Below, in pieces: positions 1-7,893 of a stretch of 8,090 bases of DNA. The notes below the pieces were generated by a model. That model did not search any database, was not told the origin of the DNA, and saw nothing but the letters and a program-made list of their open reading frames with translations. Source of the DNA: Acidobacteriota bacterium (GTDB lineage Bacteria > Acidobacteriota > Blastocatellia > RBC074); NCBI GenBank assembly GCA_013140935.1, contig JABFSD010000750.1:1-8090 (forward strand), written 5' to 3'. The translations under genes and the position numbers were made by a program. The first letter of the stretch is position 1. The number at the start of each line of letters is the position of its first letter.

Positions 1-843
1 CGTATGGGCAAGCCCTTGCCGCCCGCGCCGCTGGATGGAAAGGCGATTGATTTCAACGCAACGGGTGATCGCCGCGCGCATCTGGCGAACTGGTTGACGG
101 CGGCTGACAACCCTTATTTCGCGCGTTCGTTCGTCAATCGCGTATGGAAAAATTTCATGGGGCGCGGCCTCGTCGAAGCCGTAGACGATATGCGCGCGAC
201 CAATCCGCCCTCGAACGAAGAACTGCTCTCGGCGGTGACAAAAGATTTCACCGAGCATCGTTTCGACGTGCGGCATTTGATGCGCACGATCATGAATTCG
301 GCGACCTATCAGCGTTCGTCGCAACCGAACGCGACCAATGCGCAGGATGAAAAGTTTTATTCGCGTTACGTCGTGCGGCGCTTGCCCGCCGAAGTCTTGC
401 TGGATGCGGTGTCGCAACTGACCGGCGTGCCGACGGATTTCCCCGGTTACGGTGCGGGTACGCGGGCGTTGCAACTGCCTGACAGCCGCGTGAACAATTA
501 TTTTCTGACCGTGTTCGGTCGTCCGTTGCGAATGATGACCGTTGACAGCGAACGATCTTCTGAGCCTTCGGTCGCGCAGGCGTTGCATACGATCAATGGC
601 GACACGATCAATCGAAAGCTGCGCGATAAGAATGGCTTTGTCGAGAATGCGCTGCGACTGGGGCTGTCAGACGAAATGCTGGTGCAACACGTTTACGCGG
701 CGGCGTTGAGCCGTGCGCCGCAAGCGGAAGAGATGAAACAACTGCTCGCGGCGCTGCGCGACAGCGGCGCTGACCGCAAACAATCTATCGAAGACTTGCT
801 GTGGGCGGTGCTGACCAGCAAAGAGTTTTTGTTTAATCACTAG
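1..843 (+). CDS. DUF1553 (PSD1) domain protein, C-terminal part; 5' end outside window
   Basis: The reading frame is open from base 1 and ends at TAG 841-843, so the gene begins upstream and the first ATG inside the window (4-6) is probably internal. The visible 280 residues match the DUF1553/PSD1 family of Planctomycetes, Verrucomicrobia and Acidobacteria. The family-typical block LANWLTAADNPYFARSFVNR-VW lies near residues 27-48, FGRPLRMMTVDSERSSEPS followed by AQALHTINGDTINRKL near 170-205, and the terminal LLWAVLTSKEFLFNH closes the protein. Family members are usually exported, 700-1100 residues long, and often carry PSCyt1 and DUF1549 domains before DUF1553; those would lie upstream here and cannot be seen. 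The biochemical function of the family is unknown. The next gene on the same strand encodes a cytochrome c/WD40 fusion, a common companion. The family call is secure; the full domain architecture is inferred. Confidence 0.9.
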   Translation, partial: RMGKPLPPAPLDGKAIDFNATGDRRAHLANWLTAADNPYFARSFVNRVWKNFMGRGLVEAVDDMRATNPPSNEELLSAVTKDFTEHRFDVRHLMRTIMNSATYQRSSQPNATNAQDEKFYSRYVVRRLPAEVLLDAVSQLTGVPTDFPGYGAGTRALQLPDSRVNNYFLTVFGRPLRMMTVDSERSSEPSVAQALHTINGDTINRKLRDKNGFVENALRLGLSDEMLVQHVYAAALSRAPQAEEMKQLLAALRDSGADRKQSIEDLLWAVLTSKEFLFNH

Positions 844-852
844 GCGTTTTTA

Positions 853-926
853 GGTGGGACAGGATCGTATCCTGTCCCACTCGGCAAGCGCACAAATCGT
901 GGGACAGGATACGATCCTGTCCCACC
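853..926. repeat. Inverted pair of 27-nt palindromes (REP/BIME-like)
   Basis: Two palindromes occupy the 104-nt spacer between the DUF1553 and cytochrome genes. Copy A (854-880) has 12-nt arms GTGGGACAGGAT / ATCCTGTCCCAC around CGT. Copy B (899-925) has the same arms around ACG. B is therefore the exact reverse complement of A. Adding one flanking base on each side gives 28-bp perfect inverted arms separated by 18 nt (881-898). Each copy can form its own hairpin, or the two can pair as one long stem. No run of Ts follows either copy, so this is not a standard terminator. The right edge is 22 nt from the next ATG. Paired, inverted palindromes in a spacer resemble REP/BIME elements; the identification as a dispersed family is inferred. 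Confidence 0.85.
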
Positions 927-947
927 AACCGCCCACCAACTGAATAG

Positions 948-2276
948 ATGAAACGATTCACCACCATCACGTTGTTGCTGTGTTTGGCTTTTTGCTTTGC
1001 GGCAATCACACACAACGCGCAAGCTGACCTCAGCTATCAACGCCACATCGCGCCGCTGTTCGCCGACAAGTGCGCAGCTTGTCACAACCACACGACGCGC
1101 AAGGGCGGACTCAATCTCGAAAGTTATGCGTCGTTGATGAATGGCGGCACGCGCGGCGCACCGATCATCGCGGGCAAAAGCAGCGAGAGTCTCTTGGTCA
1201 AATACGTCGAAGGCGCGCTCAAGCCGCAGATGCCCATCGGCGACAAACTCACCGACGCAGAAATCGCGCTCATCAAACGCTGGATTGACGCAGGCGCACA
1301 CGCCGAATCTGCGAGCACCGAACCCGCTTCGCCATCATCCAGCGCGACGGCAAACATCCCAATGATCAAGCCGACCAAGCCCGTCAGCGCAGCGATCAAC
1401 AGTCTTGCATTCAACGCCGACGGCACGCGTCTCGCCGTAGGCCGCTATCAAATCGTAGAGTTGCTCGACCCGCTGAAACCGCAACCCATCCTCACGCTCA
1501 CCGGTCACGCCAACGAAATCCGCAGTCTCGCGTTCAGTCCTGACGGCAAGCTGATCGCCGCCGCCGGAGGCAATCCGGGCCAGTTCGGTGAAATCAAATT
1601 GTGGGAAGCCGCGACAGGCAAAGAGATCAAAACGTGGCGCGGACATCGTGACAACATCTTTGCGATTGCGTTTAGTCCCGACGGCACGAAGCTGGCGACG
1701 TGCAGTTACGACAAGCTCATCAAGCTGTGGGACGCGGCGACGGGCGCTGAAATCAAAACGCTGAAAGATCATACCGATTCCGTATTCACGCTGGCGTTCA
1801 GCCCCGACGGCAAGTGGCTGGCTTCGGGCGCGGCTGATCGTACGGTCAAAATTTGGGACGTGATGACTGGCGAACGGCTTTATACGATGAGCGACGCGCT
1901 GGATACGGTAAACAGCGTCACGTTTCACCCATCCGGTAAGTTGCTCGCGGGCGCGGGCGCTGATCGTACTCTTCGCATTTGGTCGCTGGGCGCCAACGAA
2001 GGCAAGCAAGTGCGTTCGCTGATCGGACACGCCGACGCCATCAACCTGATTCGCTTCGCGCCCGACGGCAAGACGCTGGTGACGACGGGCGCAGATAAAA
2101 CGCTCAAGTTCTGGAACGCCGAAACTTTGATCGAAACCCACGAAGCCGAACCGCAATCGGATTGGGTGTTCGCGCTGAGTTACAGCCCCGACGGCAAGCG
2201 GCTGGCGGTGGGGCGCTATGACGGAACGCTGACGATTTATGACGCGCTGACGGGAAAACGATTGCCGAACAACTGA
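948..2276 (+). CDS. Exported cytochrome c (PSCyt1-like) / WD40 beta-propeller fusion protein
   Basis: This 442-residue protein starts with a Sec-type signal peptide (basic KR, hydrophobic core about 7-20, likely cleavage near AQA26). A small cytochrome c domain follows, with the single haem-binding motif CAACH at 42-46 and a likely distal axial Met95 in PQMP; the domain ends around 117 with the helix AEIALIKRWIDAGA. A Ser/Pro/Ala-rich linker (about 118-145) leads to seven WD40-type repeats. These show recurrent F-x-PDGK and KLWD/KIWD motifs from about 150 to the C-terminus, enough for one seven-bladed propeller. PSCyt1-type domains are typical of Planctomycetes and Acidobacteria. The likely location is periplasmic or extracellular, and a role in electron transfer or protein docking is inferred. 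No clear Shine-Dalgarno precedes ATG 948; this start is chosen because it gives a complete signal peptide. It lies between DUF1553 and PPC genes, suggesting a shared role. Confidence 0.92.
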   Translation: MKRFTTITLLLCLAFCFAAITHNAQADLSYQRHIAPLFADKCAACHNHTTRKGGLNLESYASLMNGGTRGAPIIAGKSSESLLVKYVEGALKPQMPIGDKLTDAEIALIKRWIDAGAHAESASTEPASPSSSATANIPMIKPTKPVSAAINSLAFNADGTRLAVGRYQIVELLDPLKPQPILTLTGHANEIRSLAFSPDGKLIAAAGGNPGQFGEIKLWEAATGKEIKTWRGHRDNIFAIAFSPDGTKLATCSYDKLIKLWDAATGAEIKTLKDHTDSVFTLAFSPDGKWLASGAADRTVKIWDVMTGERLYTMSDALDTVNSVTFHPSGKLLAGAGADRTLRIWSLGANEGKQVRSLIGHADAINLIRFAPDGKTLVTTGADKTLKFWNAETLIETHEAEPQSDWVFALSYSPDGKRLAVGRYDGTLTIYDALTGKRLPNN

Positions 2277-2285
2277 TAAATTTCA

Positions 2286-2369
2286 ATGGGAGTCATGGGA
2301 GTTATGTGAGTTATGGGAAACTCAAGATAGCGGTGTTCCCATAGCTCCCATCGCTCCCATAACTCCCAC
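2286..2369. repeat. 84-nt hairpin made of phased 9-nt units, four per arm
   Basis: The left arm is four consecutive 9-nt units (2286-2321): ATGGGAGTC, ATGGGAGTT, ATGTGAGTT, ATGGGAAAC. The right arm (2334-2369) is four units of the complement: TGTTCCCAT, AGCTCCCAT, CGCTCCCAT, AACTCCCAC. The 12-nt loop is 2322-2333. Pairing unit against unit gives 28 of 36 Watson-Crick pairs plus two G-U pairs, counted by hand. The element nearly fills the 102-nt spacer, and its right edge is 9 nt before the ATG of the PPC gene, where a ribosome-binding site would normally lie. It is both a short tandem repeat and an inverted repeat. No coding role is apparent; its function is unknown. Confidence 0.85.
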
Positions 2370-2378
2370 GGCACTACT

Positions 2379-4712
2379 ATGAAACACGCATTTTGCTTTC
2401 TCACATTGCTTTGCCTTTCCACGATCAACTTCGCGCAAATCGCCCCGCCGTATTTCACGACGGCTGCGCCCAGCGGAGGCGAGCGCGGCAAGAAAGTTAC
2501 GCTGACCGTTGAGGGATTCAACCTCACGGGCGCGAGCGAAGTGCTGTGGAGCAAGGCGGGCATCAGCGCCGTGATTGTGACAAACGTTGAAACCGCGCAT
2601 GAAAAGCCGCGTCCTTCGACTGACCCAACCAAGAAGTATCAAGGCGACAATGTGACGCGCAATCGCGTGACGCTTGACGTAACCATCGCGCCCGACGCCG
2701 AAACCGGGTTGTATCGCTTCCGCCTCAAGACGCCGTTGGGTACGACGAATCTCGGCGCGTTTTATGTAACCGCGTTGCGCGAGACGATGGAAGCCGAAGC
2801 AAACAATACGTTGTCAGACGCGCAAGCCGTGATGTTGCCGACAACGGTGGTGGGCGAGATGAACGCGCGCGGCGACCGCGATCATTTCAAGTTCAGCGCG
2901 CAAGCCGGTCAGCAACTCATATTCGAGATCGTAGCCTCTGCGCTCGGCGCGAAATTCGACGGCGTGCTGACGTTGTTTGACGCGACGGGCAAGCAACTGG
3001 CGACGAATAACGATTACGACTTTCGCCGCGATCCGCTGTTGGCGTATGGGTTCAAGCAAGATGGCGAATACGTTTTGCGCGTAACTGATTTCGAGCAACA
3101 AGGCATGAGCCGTACGCACGAGTTCGACTATCGGCTGAACCTCGGCGCGCTGCCTTATGTGAGTTCAATCTTTCCGCTCGGCTTGCAACAAGGCACGCGC
3201 GGAGAGTTCGCGGTGAGCGGATTCAATCTCGGCGCGACGCAAACACCGTTTACTGCTCCCGCGTTAGTTGGATGGAATGCTTCTGCGCCGCTCGCGCTCA
3301 AAGCCTTGAACGCTCCGCGCCTAGCCATTGGCACGGTTCCCGAAACGCTTGAAAGCAACGCCGCCAAATCGCTGGCTGCGCCGCAAATCGTGACGTTACC
3401 CATCACGATCAACGGCAAGCTGGCTGAAACCGCTGAAGACTTTTATCGCTTCACGGCGCGCAAGGGCGAGACGCTAATGCTTGAGATCGGCGCGCAACGT
3501 TTCGGTTCGCCGCTTGATGCCGTGATTGAAATTTACGACGCGAAAGGCCAACTCGTGCCGCGCGCCTTGTTGCGTTCGGTAAGCGAGACGCAGCAAACCT
3601 TGAACGACCGCGACTCGTCCGCAAGCGGCTTGCGCGTGCTGAATTGGAGCGAGTTAGCCGTCAACGATTTCATCCTCATCGGCAACGAAGTGCTGCAAAT
3701 TGACGTGCTGCCGAAAGGGCCGGATGAAGATACGCGCTTCAAAAATTTTAACGGACAGCGTCTGGGTTTCTTCGACACTACACCCGAAGCGCACGCGGTT
3801 TATACGCCGATGTATAAAGTCACAGTGCATCCGCCCGACGCGAAACTGCCGCCGAACGGCTTGCCGCAAACGATGCTCTATTTTCGCAATGACGACGGCG
3901 GCCCGATGTATGGCAAAGACTCGCGGATGACGTTCACTGCTCCGGCGGATGGCGCTTACACGGTGCGCGTGCGTGACGTACGCGGACAGCAAGGAGAACG
4001 CTTCGCCTATCGTTTGACGATTCGTCCGCCCCAACCTGATTTCGTGTTGAGCATTGATCCTGAGAACGCAAACATTCCGCACAACGTAGGCGTGCTGCTC
4101 ACCGCGCGTGCCTTTCGCACTGACGAATGGCAGGGCGACATCGCGGTCAAGCTGATAGATTTGCCCGCACGCTTCACGGCGACGGAAGGAGTGATTCGCG
4201 TGGGCGAGTACACGACGCAGATTTGGTTGAAAGCTGAGGCGAATGCAACAACCAATAGCTTCTCACTCAAGTTGCGCGGCGAAGCGACAATCAACAGCAA
4301 GCAAGTCGTACGCGAAGCAAATACGTCCGAACGCATTTCGGTCGCATCGCTCGTGAATGAACCGGAAGTCTTGGTTTGGACGGAGCAGGAAAGCGTGACG
4401 CTCTCGCCTGACAGAACCGCGTGGGTCAATTTGAAGATCAAGCGGCAGGGCGAATTCAAAGGGCGCGTGCTGTTCGAAGTACGCAATCTGCCGCACGGCG
4501 TCATCGTCAAAGACGTAGGTTTAAGCGGCGTGATGATTCCCGAAGACGAGACTACGCAACGCTTCGAGTTGGAAGTCGCTCCGTGGGTCAAGCCGCAAAC
4601 CCTGACGATGTATGTCGTCGCAAGAATTGATTCGGCTTCGCCGCAACGCATCGAATCGCCCGCGCGCCCGTTGTCGCTAAAGATAGAAGCCAGTAATATG
4701 ACGAAAAAGTAA
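2379..4712 (+). CDS. Secreted protein with IPT-like and two PPC-type beta-sandwich domains
   Basis: This 777-residue protein has an N-terminal signal peptide (hydrophobic 4-19). A beta-rich IPT/TIG-like segment (about 25-131, with GKKVTLTVEGFNLTGASEVLW) is followed by a first PPC domain (about 138-254, with EANNTLSDAQ, GDRDHFKFSAQAGQQL and DGEYVLRVTD). A second IPT-like segment (about 259-340, QQGTRGEFAVSGFNLG) precedes a second PPC domain (about 341-550). The second PPC begins EDFYRFTARKGETLMLEI and ends PADGAYTVRVRD, but about 110 residues (about 395-513) are inserted between its halves. The remaining 225 residues appear to be further beta-sandwich repeats. PPC domains are non-catalytic secretion or binding modules; no protease domain is visible here. 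A structural or ligand-binding extracytoplasmic role is inferred. The start at 2379 gives an intact signal peptide, but no Shine-Dalgarno is seen because the hairpin 2286-2369 occupies that region. Confidence 0.88.
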   Translation: MKHAFCFLTLLCLSTINFAQIAPPYFTTAAPSGGERGKKVTLTVEGFNLTGASEVLWSKAGISAVIVTNVETAHEKPRPSTDPTKKYQGDNVTRNRVTLDVTIAPDAETGLYRFRLKTPLGTTNLGAFYVTALRETMEAEANNTLSDAQAVMLPTTVVGEMNARGDRDHFKFSAQAGQQLIFEIVASALGAKFDGVLTLFDATGKQLATNNDYDFRRDPLLAYGFKQDGEYVLRVTDFEQQGMSRTHEFDYRLNLGALPYVSSIFPLGLQQGTRGEFAVSGFNLGATQTPFTAPALVGWNASAPLALKALNAPRLAIGTVPETLESNAAKSLAAPQIVTLPITINGKLAETAEDFYRFTARKGETLMLEIGAQRFGSPLDAVIEIYDAKGQLVPRALLRSVSETQQTLNDRDSSASGLRVLNWSELAVNDFILIGNEVLQIDVLPKGPDEDTRFKNFNGQRLGFFDTTPEAHAVYTPMYKVTVHPPDAKLPPNGLPQTMLYFRNDDGGPMYGKDSRMTFTAPADGAYTVRVRDVRGQQGERFAYRLTIRPPQPDFVLSIDPENANIPHNVGVLLTARAFRTDEWQGDIAVKLIDLPARFTATEGVIRVGEYTTQIWLKAEANATTNSFSLKLRGEATINSKQVVREANTSERISVASLVNEPEVLVWTEQESVTLSPDRTAWVNLKIKRQGEFKGRVLFEVRNLPHGVIVKDVGLSGVMIPEDETTQRFELEVAPWVKPQTLTMYVVARIDSASPQRIESPARPLSLKIEASNMTKK

Positions 4713-4723
4713 TTCTGGATGGC

Positions 4724-4728
4724 AAGGA
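4724..4728 (+). promoter_or_regulatory. Shine-Dalgarno of the FHA gene
   Basis: AAGGA lies six bases before ATG 4735 and supports that start. It is the only clear ribosome-binding site among the + strand genes here, and the only gene start in the window without a palindrome just upstream. Confidence 0.7.
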
Positions 4729-4734
4729 AAAGCT

Positions 4735-5433
4735 ATGGCTCCTGCGCCCAACGTCGAACAACAATTACGCGAATGGCTGAATCAGTTAGCGCCTGAGCAT
4801 AAACATGTGCTGTGGCGCATGCTGACCGATGAAACCCAGTTCGCGCGCCAAACGCGTACCGAACAGGCCGAGGTGCATCTGCGTGACCTGTGCAAAGCGC
4901 GAGGGCTTGATTGGTACACGATGGACGAACGCGCCCGCGAAAACTTCCTCGACGATCTCATCCGCGAAGAAGACGGCTTTGCGACGACCATTGGCAATAT
5001 GCCGCCTACGCTGGCACGTCGCCCCTGCGGGCAGTGCGGCCACGAACTCACGCCCAAAGATCTTTATCGCATTTATTTCAGCGAACGCCATCCGACCTTC
5101 GGCCCGCTGACGGCCAAGCTGGTGCTGCTCGATTACGATCAAAGCGTAGAGTTCCCCATCAACGCGACCGGCGAAACCATCGTCGGACGCATTGATCCGC
5201 ATCGCGGCATTCGCCCGCACGTAGACCTGTCGAAATACGATCACGCCTCGCGCATCTCGCGCCGCCACGCCCGCATCGTCGCCCTCAACAACCAATACCA
5301 AATCGAAGATCTGGGCAGTTCCAACGGAACCACGGTCAATGGCAAAACGCGGCTGCGGGCGAAACAGCCGATTACGTTGAACAATGGCGATTTGGTGAAA
5401 TTCGGCGAGACGGTAGTGAAATTCGTCGGCTGA
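4735..5433 (+). CDS. FHA-domain protein with N-terminal helical region and CxxC knuckle
   Basis: This 232-residue protein has no signal peptide or membrane segment, so it is probably cytoplasmic. Residues about 7-80 are charged and predicted helical by eye, with no recognised family. A single CGQCGHEL knuckle (Cys98, Cys101) resembles half a zinc ribbon; a partner Cys pair is absent. The FHA domain spans about 128-232 and keeps the phosphothreonine-recognition landmarks: Gly151-Arg152, SRRHA at 175-179, DLGSSNGT at 192-199 and Asn202-Gly203. FHA domains bind phosphothreonine peptides, usually made by Ser/Thr kinases, but no kinase is present in this window. The gene follows the PPC gene by 22 nt and could be co-transcribed. 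Its link to the exported proteins upstream is uncertain. The C-terminal stop overlaps the terminator of the convergent operon. Confidence 0.9.
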   Translation: MAPAPNVEQQLREWLNQLAPEHKHVLWRMLTDETQFARQTRTEQAEVHLRDLCKARGLDWYTMDERARENFLDDLIREEDGFATTIGNMPPTLARRPCGQCGHELTPKDLYRIYFSERHPTFGPLTAKLVLLDYDQSVEFPINATGETIVGRIDPHRGIRPHVDLSKYDHASRISRRHARIVALNNQYQIEDLGSSNGTTVNGKTRLRAKQPITLNNGDLVKFGETVVKFVG

Positions 5434-5469
5434 AAAAAATTGCCGCAACCCTTTTTCAGATTGCGGCAA
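5433..5469 (-). terminator. Rho-independent terminator for the minus-strand genes
   Basis: A perfect 9-bp stem TTGCCGCAA (5440-5448) / TTGCGGCAA (5461-5469) encloses a 12-nt loop. Read on the - strand, the hairpin is followed immediately by seven Ts (the As at 5433-5439), the classic intrinsic-terminator layout. It lies about 30 nt beyond the esterase stop codon. On the + strand no T-run follows, so termination of the FHA transcript here would be weaker or rely on the hairpin alone. The T-tract begins on the last base of the FHA TGA stop (5431-5433). Confidence 0.82.
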
Positions 5470-5500
5470 CCTCAGCAACAAACCGGCGAGCCTGTTGCAC

Positions 5501-7009
<1,509 letters not shown>

Positions 7010-7017
7010 TGGGTTAT

Positions 7018-7021
7018 CTCC
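7018..7021 (-). promoter_or_regulatory. Shine-Dalgarno of the esterase gene
   Basis: GGAG on the - strand lies eight bases before the ATG at 7009-7007 and fixes that start. It sits between the start codon and the palindrome 7027-7053. Confidence 0.7.
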
Positions 7022-7026
7022 GAAAG

Positions 7027-7053
7027 GTAGCGCGGGTTAGTAACCCGCGCTAC
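7027..7053. repeat. 27-nt near-perfect palindrome, 13-bp arms
   Basis: Arms GTAGCGCGGGTTA and TAACCCGCGCTAC flank a single central G. The element fills over half of the 52-nt spacer between the aldolase stop (7062) and the esterase start (7009). It has the same total length as each copy at 854-880 and 899-925 but a different sequence. No T-run follows on the - strand (CTTTCGGAG follows), so it is not an intrinsic terminator. It could be a REP-like element, an mRNA-stabilising hairpin between two co-transcribed genes, or a protein-binding site; the sequence alone does not decide. Confidence 0.85.
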
Positions 7054-7061
7054 AGGTTTTG

Positions 7062-7805
7062 TTAGTCGAGCGCCGACCAGCCAGGTTCGTCGCGGTCGAG
7101 CATGCGTTTCAAAGCTGCCAGATGATTGATTGGTTGTTGTTGGTCGTCGGCAATCTGACGTGCGGTCAGCGCCGCGAAGGAATCGGGTACGAGCTTCAAA
7201 GCCTTGCCGGTGCTTTGCGCCAACACCTGCACCATGCAAGTGCGTTCGAGAAAATATAGATCGTCAAAGGCTTGCGCGACGGTCGGGCCGCACACGATGA
7301 CGCCGTGATTCGAGAGAAACAGCACGTCGGCGTTTTCGAGCAAGGCGCAGATGCGGTCGCCTTCTGAAAAATCCAGCACCAGCCCGTGATAGCTTTCGTC
7401 GTAAGCGACGCGTCCGAAATAGCGCAACGCATTTTGATTCGCCATCTCCAGCCGATTGCCGTCGCTGATCGCCAGCGCCGTCGCATAAGGCATGTGCGTA
7501 TGCAACACCACCGTCGCGCGCGGATTGCCGCAATGAATGCGCCCATGAATGTAATAAGCCGTAGCTTCTACGCCATATTTGCCTTCGATCACTTGGCCGT
7601 CGAAATCTACCAGCACGAGATCGTTCGGTTTGATTTCAGACCAGTGCAAGCCGTGCGGATTGACGAGAAAACAATCCGCACGTCCCGGCGCAGCCATACT
7701 GAAATGATTGTCTATGCCTTCGTTCAGGCCGAGCCGCGCCGCCCAACGCAACGCGGCGGTGAGATCAATGCGCGCTTGAATTAACGCTTCGTGGTGGTTC
7801 GTCAT
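7062..7805 (-). CDS. Class II aldolase/adducin-family protein
   Basis: Taken from ATG 7805, the protein has 247 residues, a normal length for the family. Zinc-ligand candidates are His102 and His104 in VLHTHMPYA and His167 in SNHGVIV. Glu80 in YGVEATAYYIH is a plausible equivalent of the catalytic acid of fuculose-phosphate aldolase. The N-terminal LGLNEGIDNHFSM matches the family's GxxNHxS segment. Members include L-fuculose-phosphate and ribulose-phosphate aldolases/epimerases, but many bacterial homologues have unknown substrates, so only the family is called. It is probably cytoplasmic. The frame stays open upstream to an ATG at 7976, but those extra 57 codons would run through the hairpin 7814-7853 and overlap the preceding gene, and they lack family features; 7805 is preferred. 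No strong Shine-Dalgarno is visible. The esterase follows 52 nt downstream on the same strand. Confidence 0.88.
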   Translation of the reverse strand: MTNHHEALIQARIDLTAALRWAARLGLNEGIDNHFSMAAPGRADCFLVNPHGLHWSEIKPNDLVLVDFDGQVIEGKYGVEATAYYIHGRIHCGNPRATVVLHTHMPYATALAISDGNRLEMANQNALRYFGRVAYDESYHGLVLDFSEGDRICALLENADVLFLSNHGVIVCGPTVAQAFDDLYFLERTCMVQVLAQSTGKALKLVPDSFAALTARQIADDQQQPINHLAALKRMLDRDEPGWSALD

Positions 7806-7813
7806 GGTTGAAA

Positions 7814-7853
7814 ACCGCAGGCAGGCGTAAGCTGCCGAGCTTGCGCCTGCGGT
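7814..7853. repeat. 40-nt imperfect palindrome upstream of the aldolase start
   Basis: The outer arms ACCGCAGGC / GCCTGCGGT pair perfectly. The inner arms continue as GTAAGCT / AGCTTGC around a four-base loop (7834-7837), with one G-U pair on the + strand (C-A mismatch on the - strand). The left arm carries an extra AGGC (a small duplication) that bulges out. It lies 8 nt before the aldolase ATG at 7805 and 40 nt after the upstream stop. On the - strand it is followed by a short TTTT, so a weak terminator or attenuator is possible. A dispersed palindrome is the main alternative. Confidence 0.8.
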
Positions 7854-7893
7854 GTGGTGACAATTCAGAGCAACGGCGTAACGGTAAATCGCG

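Noticed and set aside
854..880. Intrinsic terminator for the DUF1553 gene
   Set aside because: The hairpin is strong, but no T-run follows on either strand (TCGGCAAG follows on +). Termination is possible but not supported.
854..925. Minimal CRISPR array (27-nt repeats with an 18-nt spacer)
   Set aside because: Only two units, in inverted rather than direct orientation, each a full palindrome, with a spacer that is too short and no cas genes.
921..940. 9-nt direct duplication CCCACCAAC before the cytochrome start
   Set aside because: Two short copies 11 nt apart, partly made of the palindrome edge; too little to call a separate element.
1335..2156. 273-codon - strand reading frame opposite the WD40 repeats
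   Set aside because: It is a shadow of the periodic PDGK/LWD coding repeats on the + strand; its apparent repeats simply mirror them.
4786..5481. 231-codon - strand reading frame opposite the FHA gene
   Set aside because: The + strand frame shows clear FHA motifs and a Shine-Dalgarno. The antisense frame has no recognisable family and runs through the terminator hairpin.
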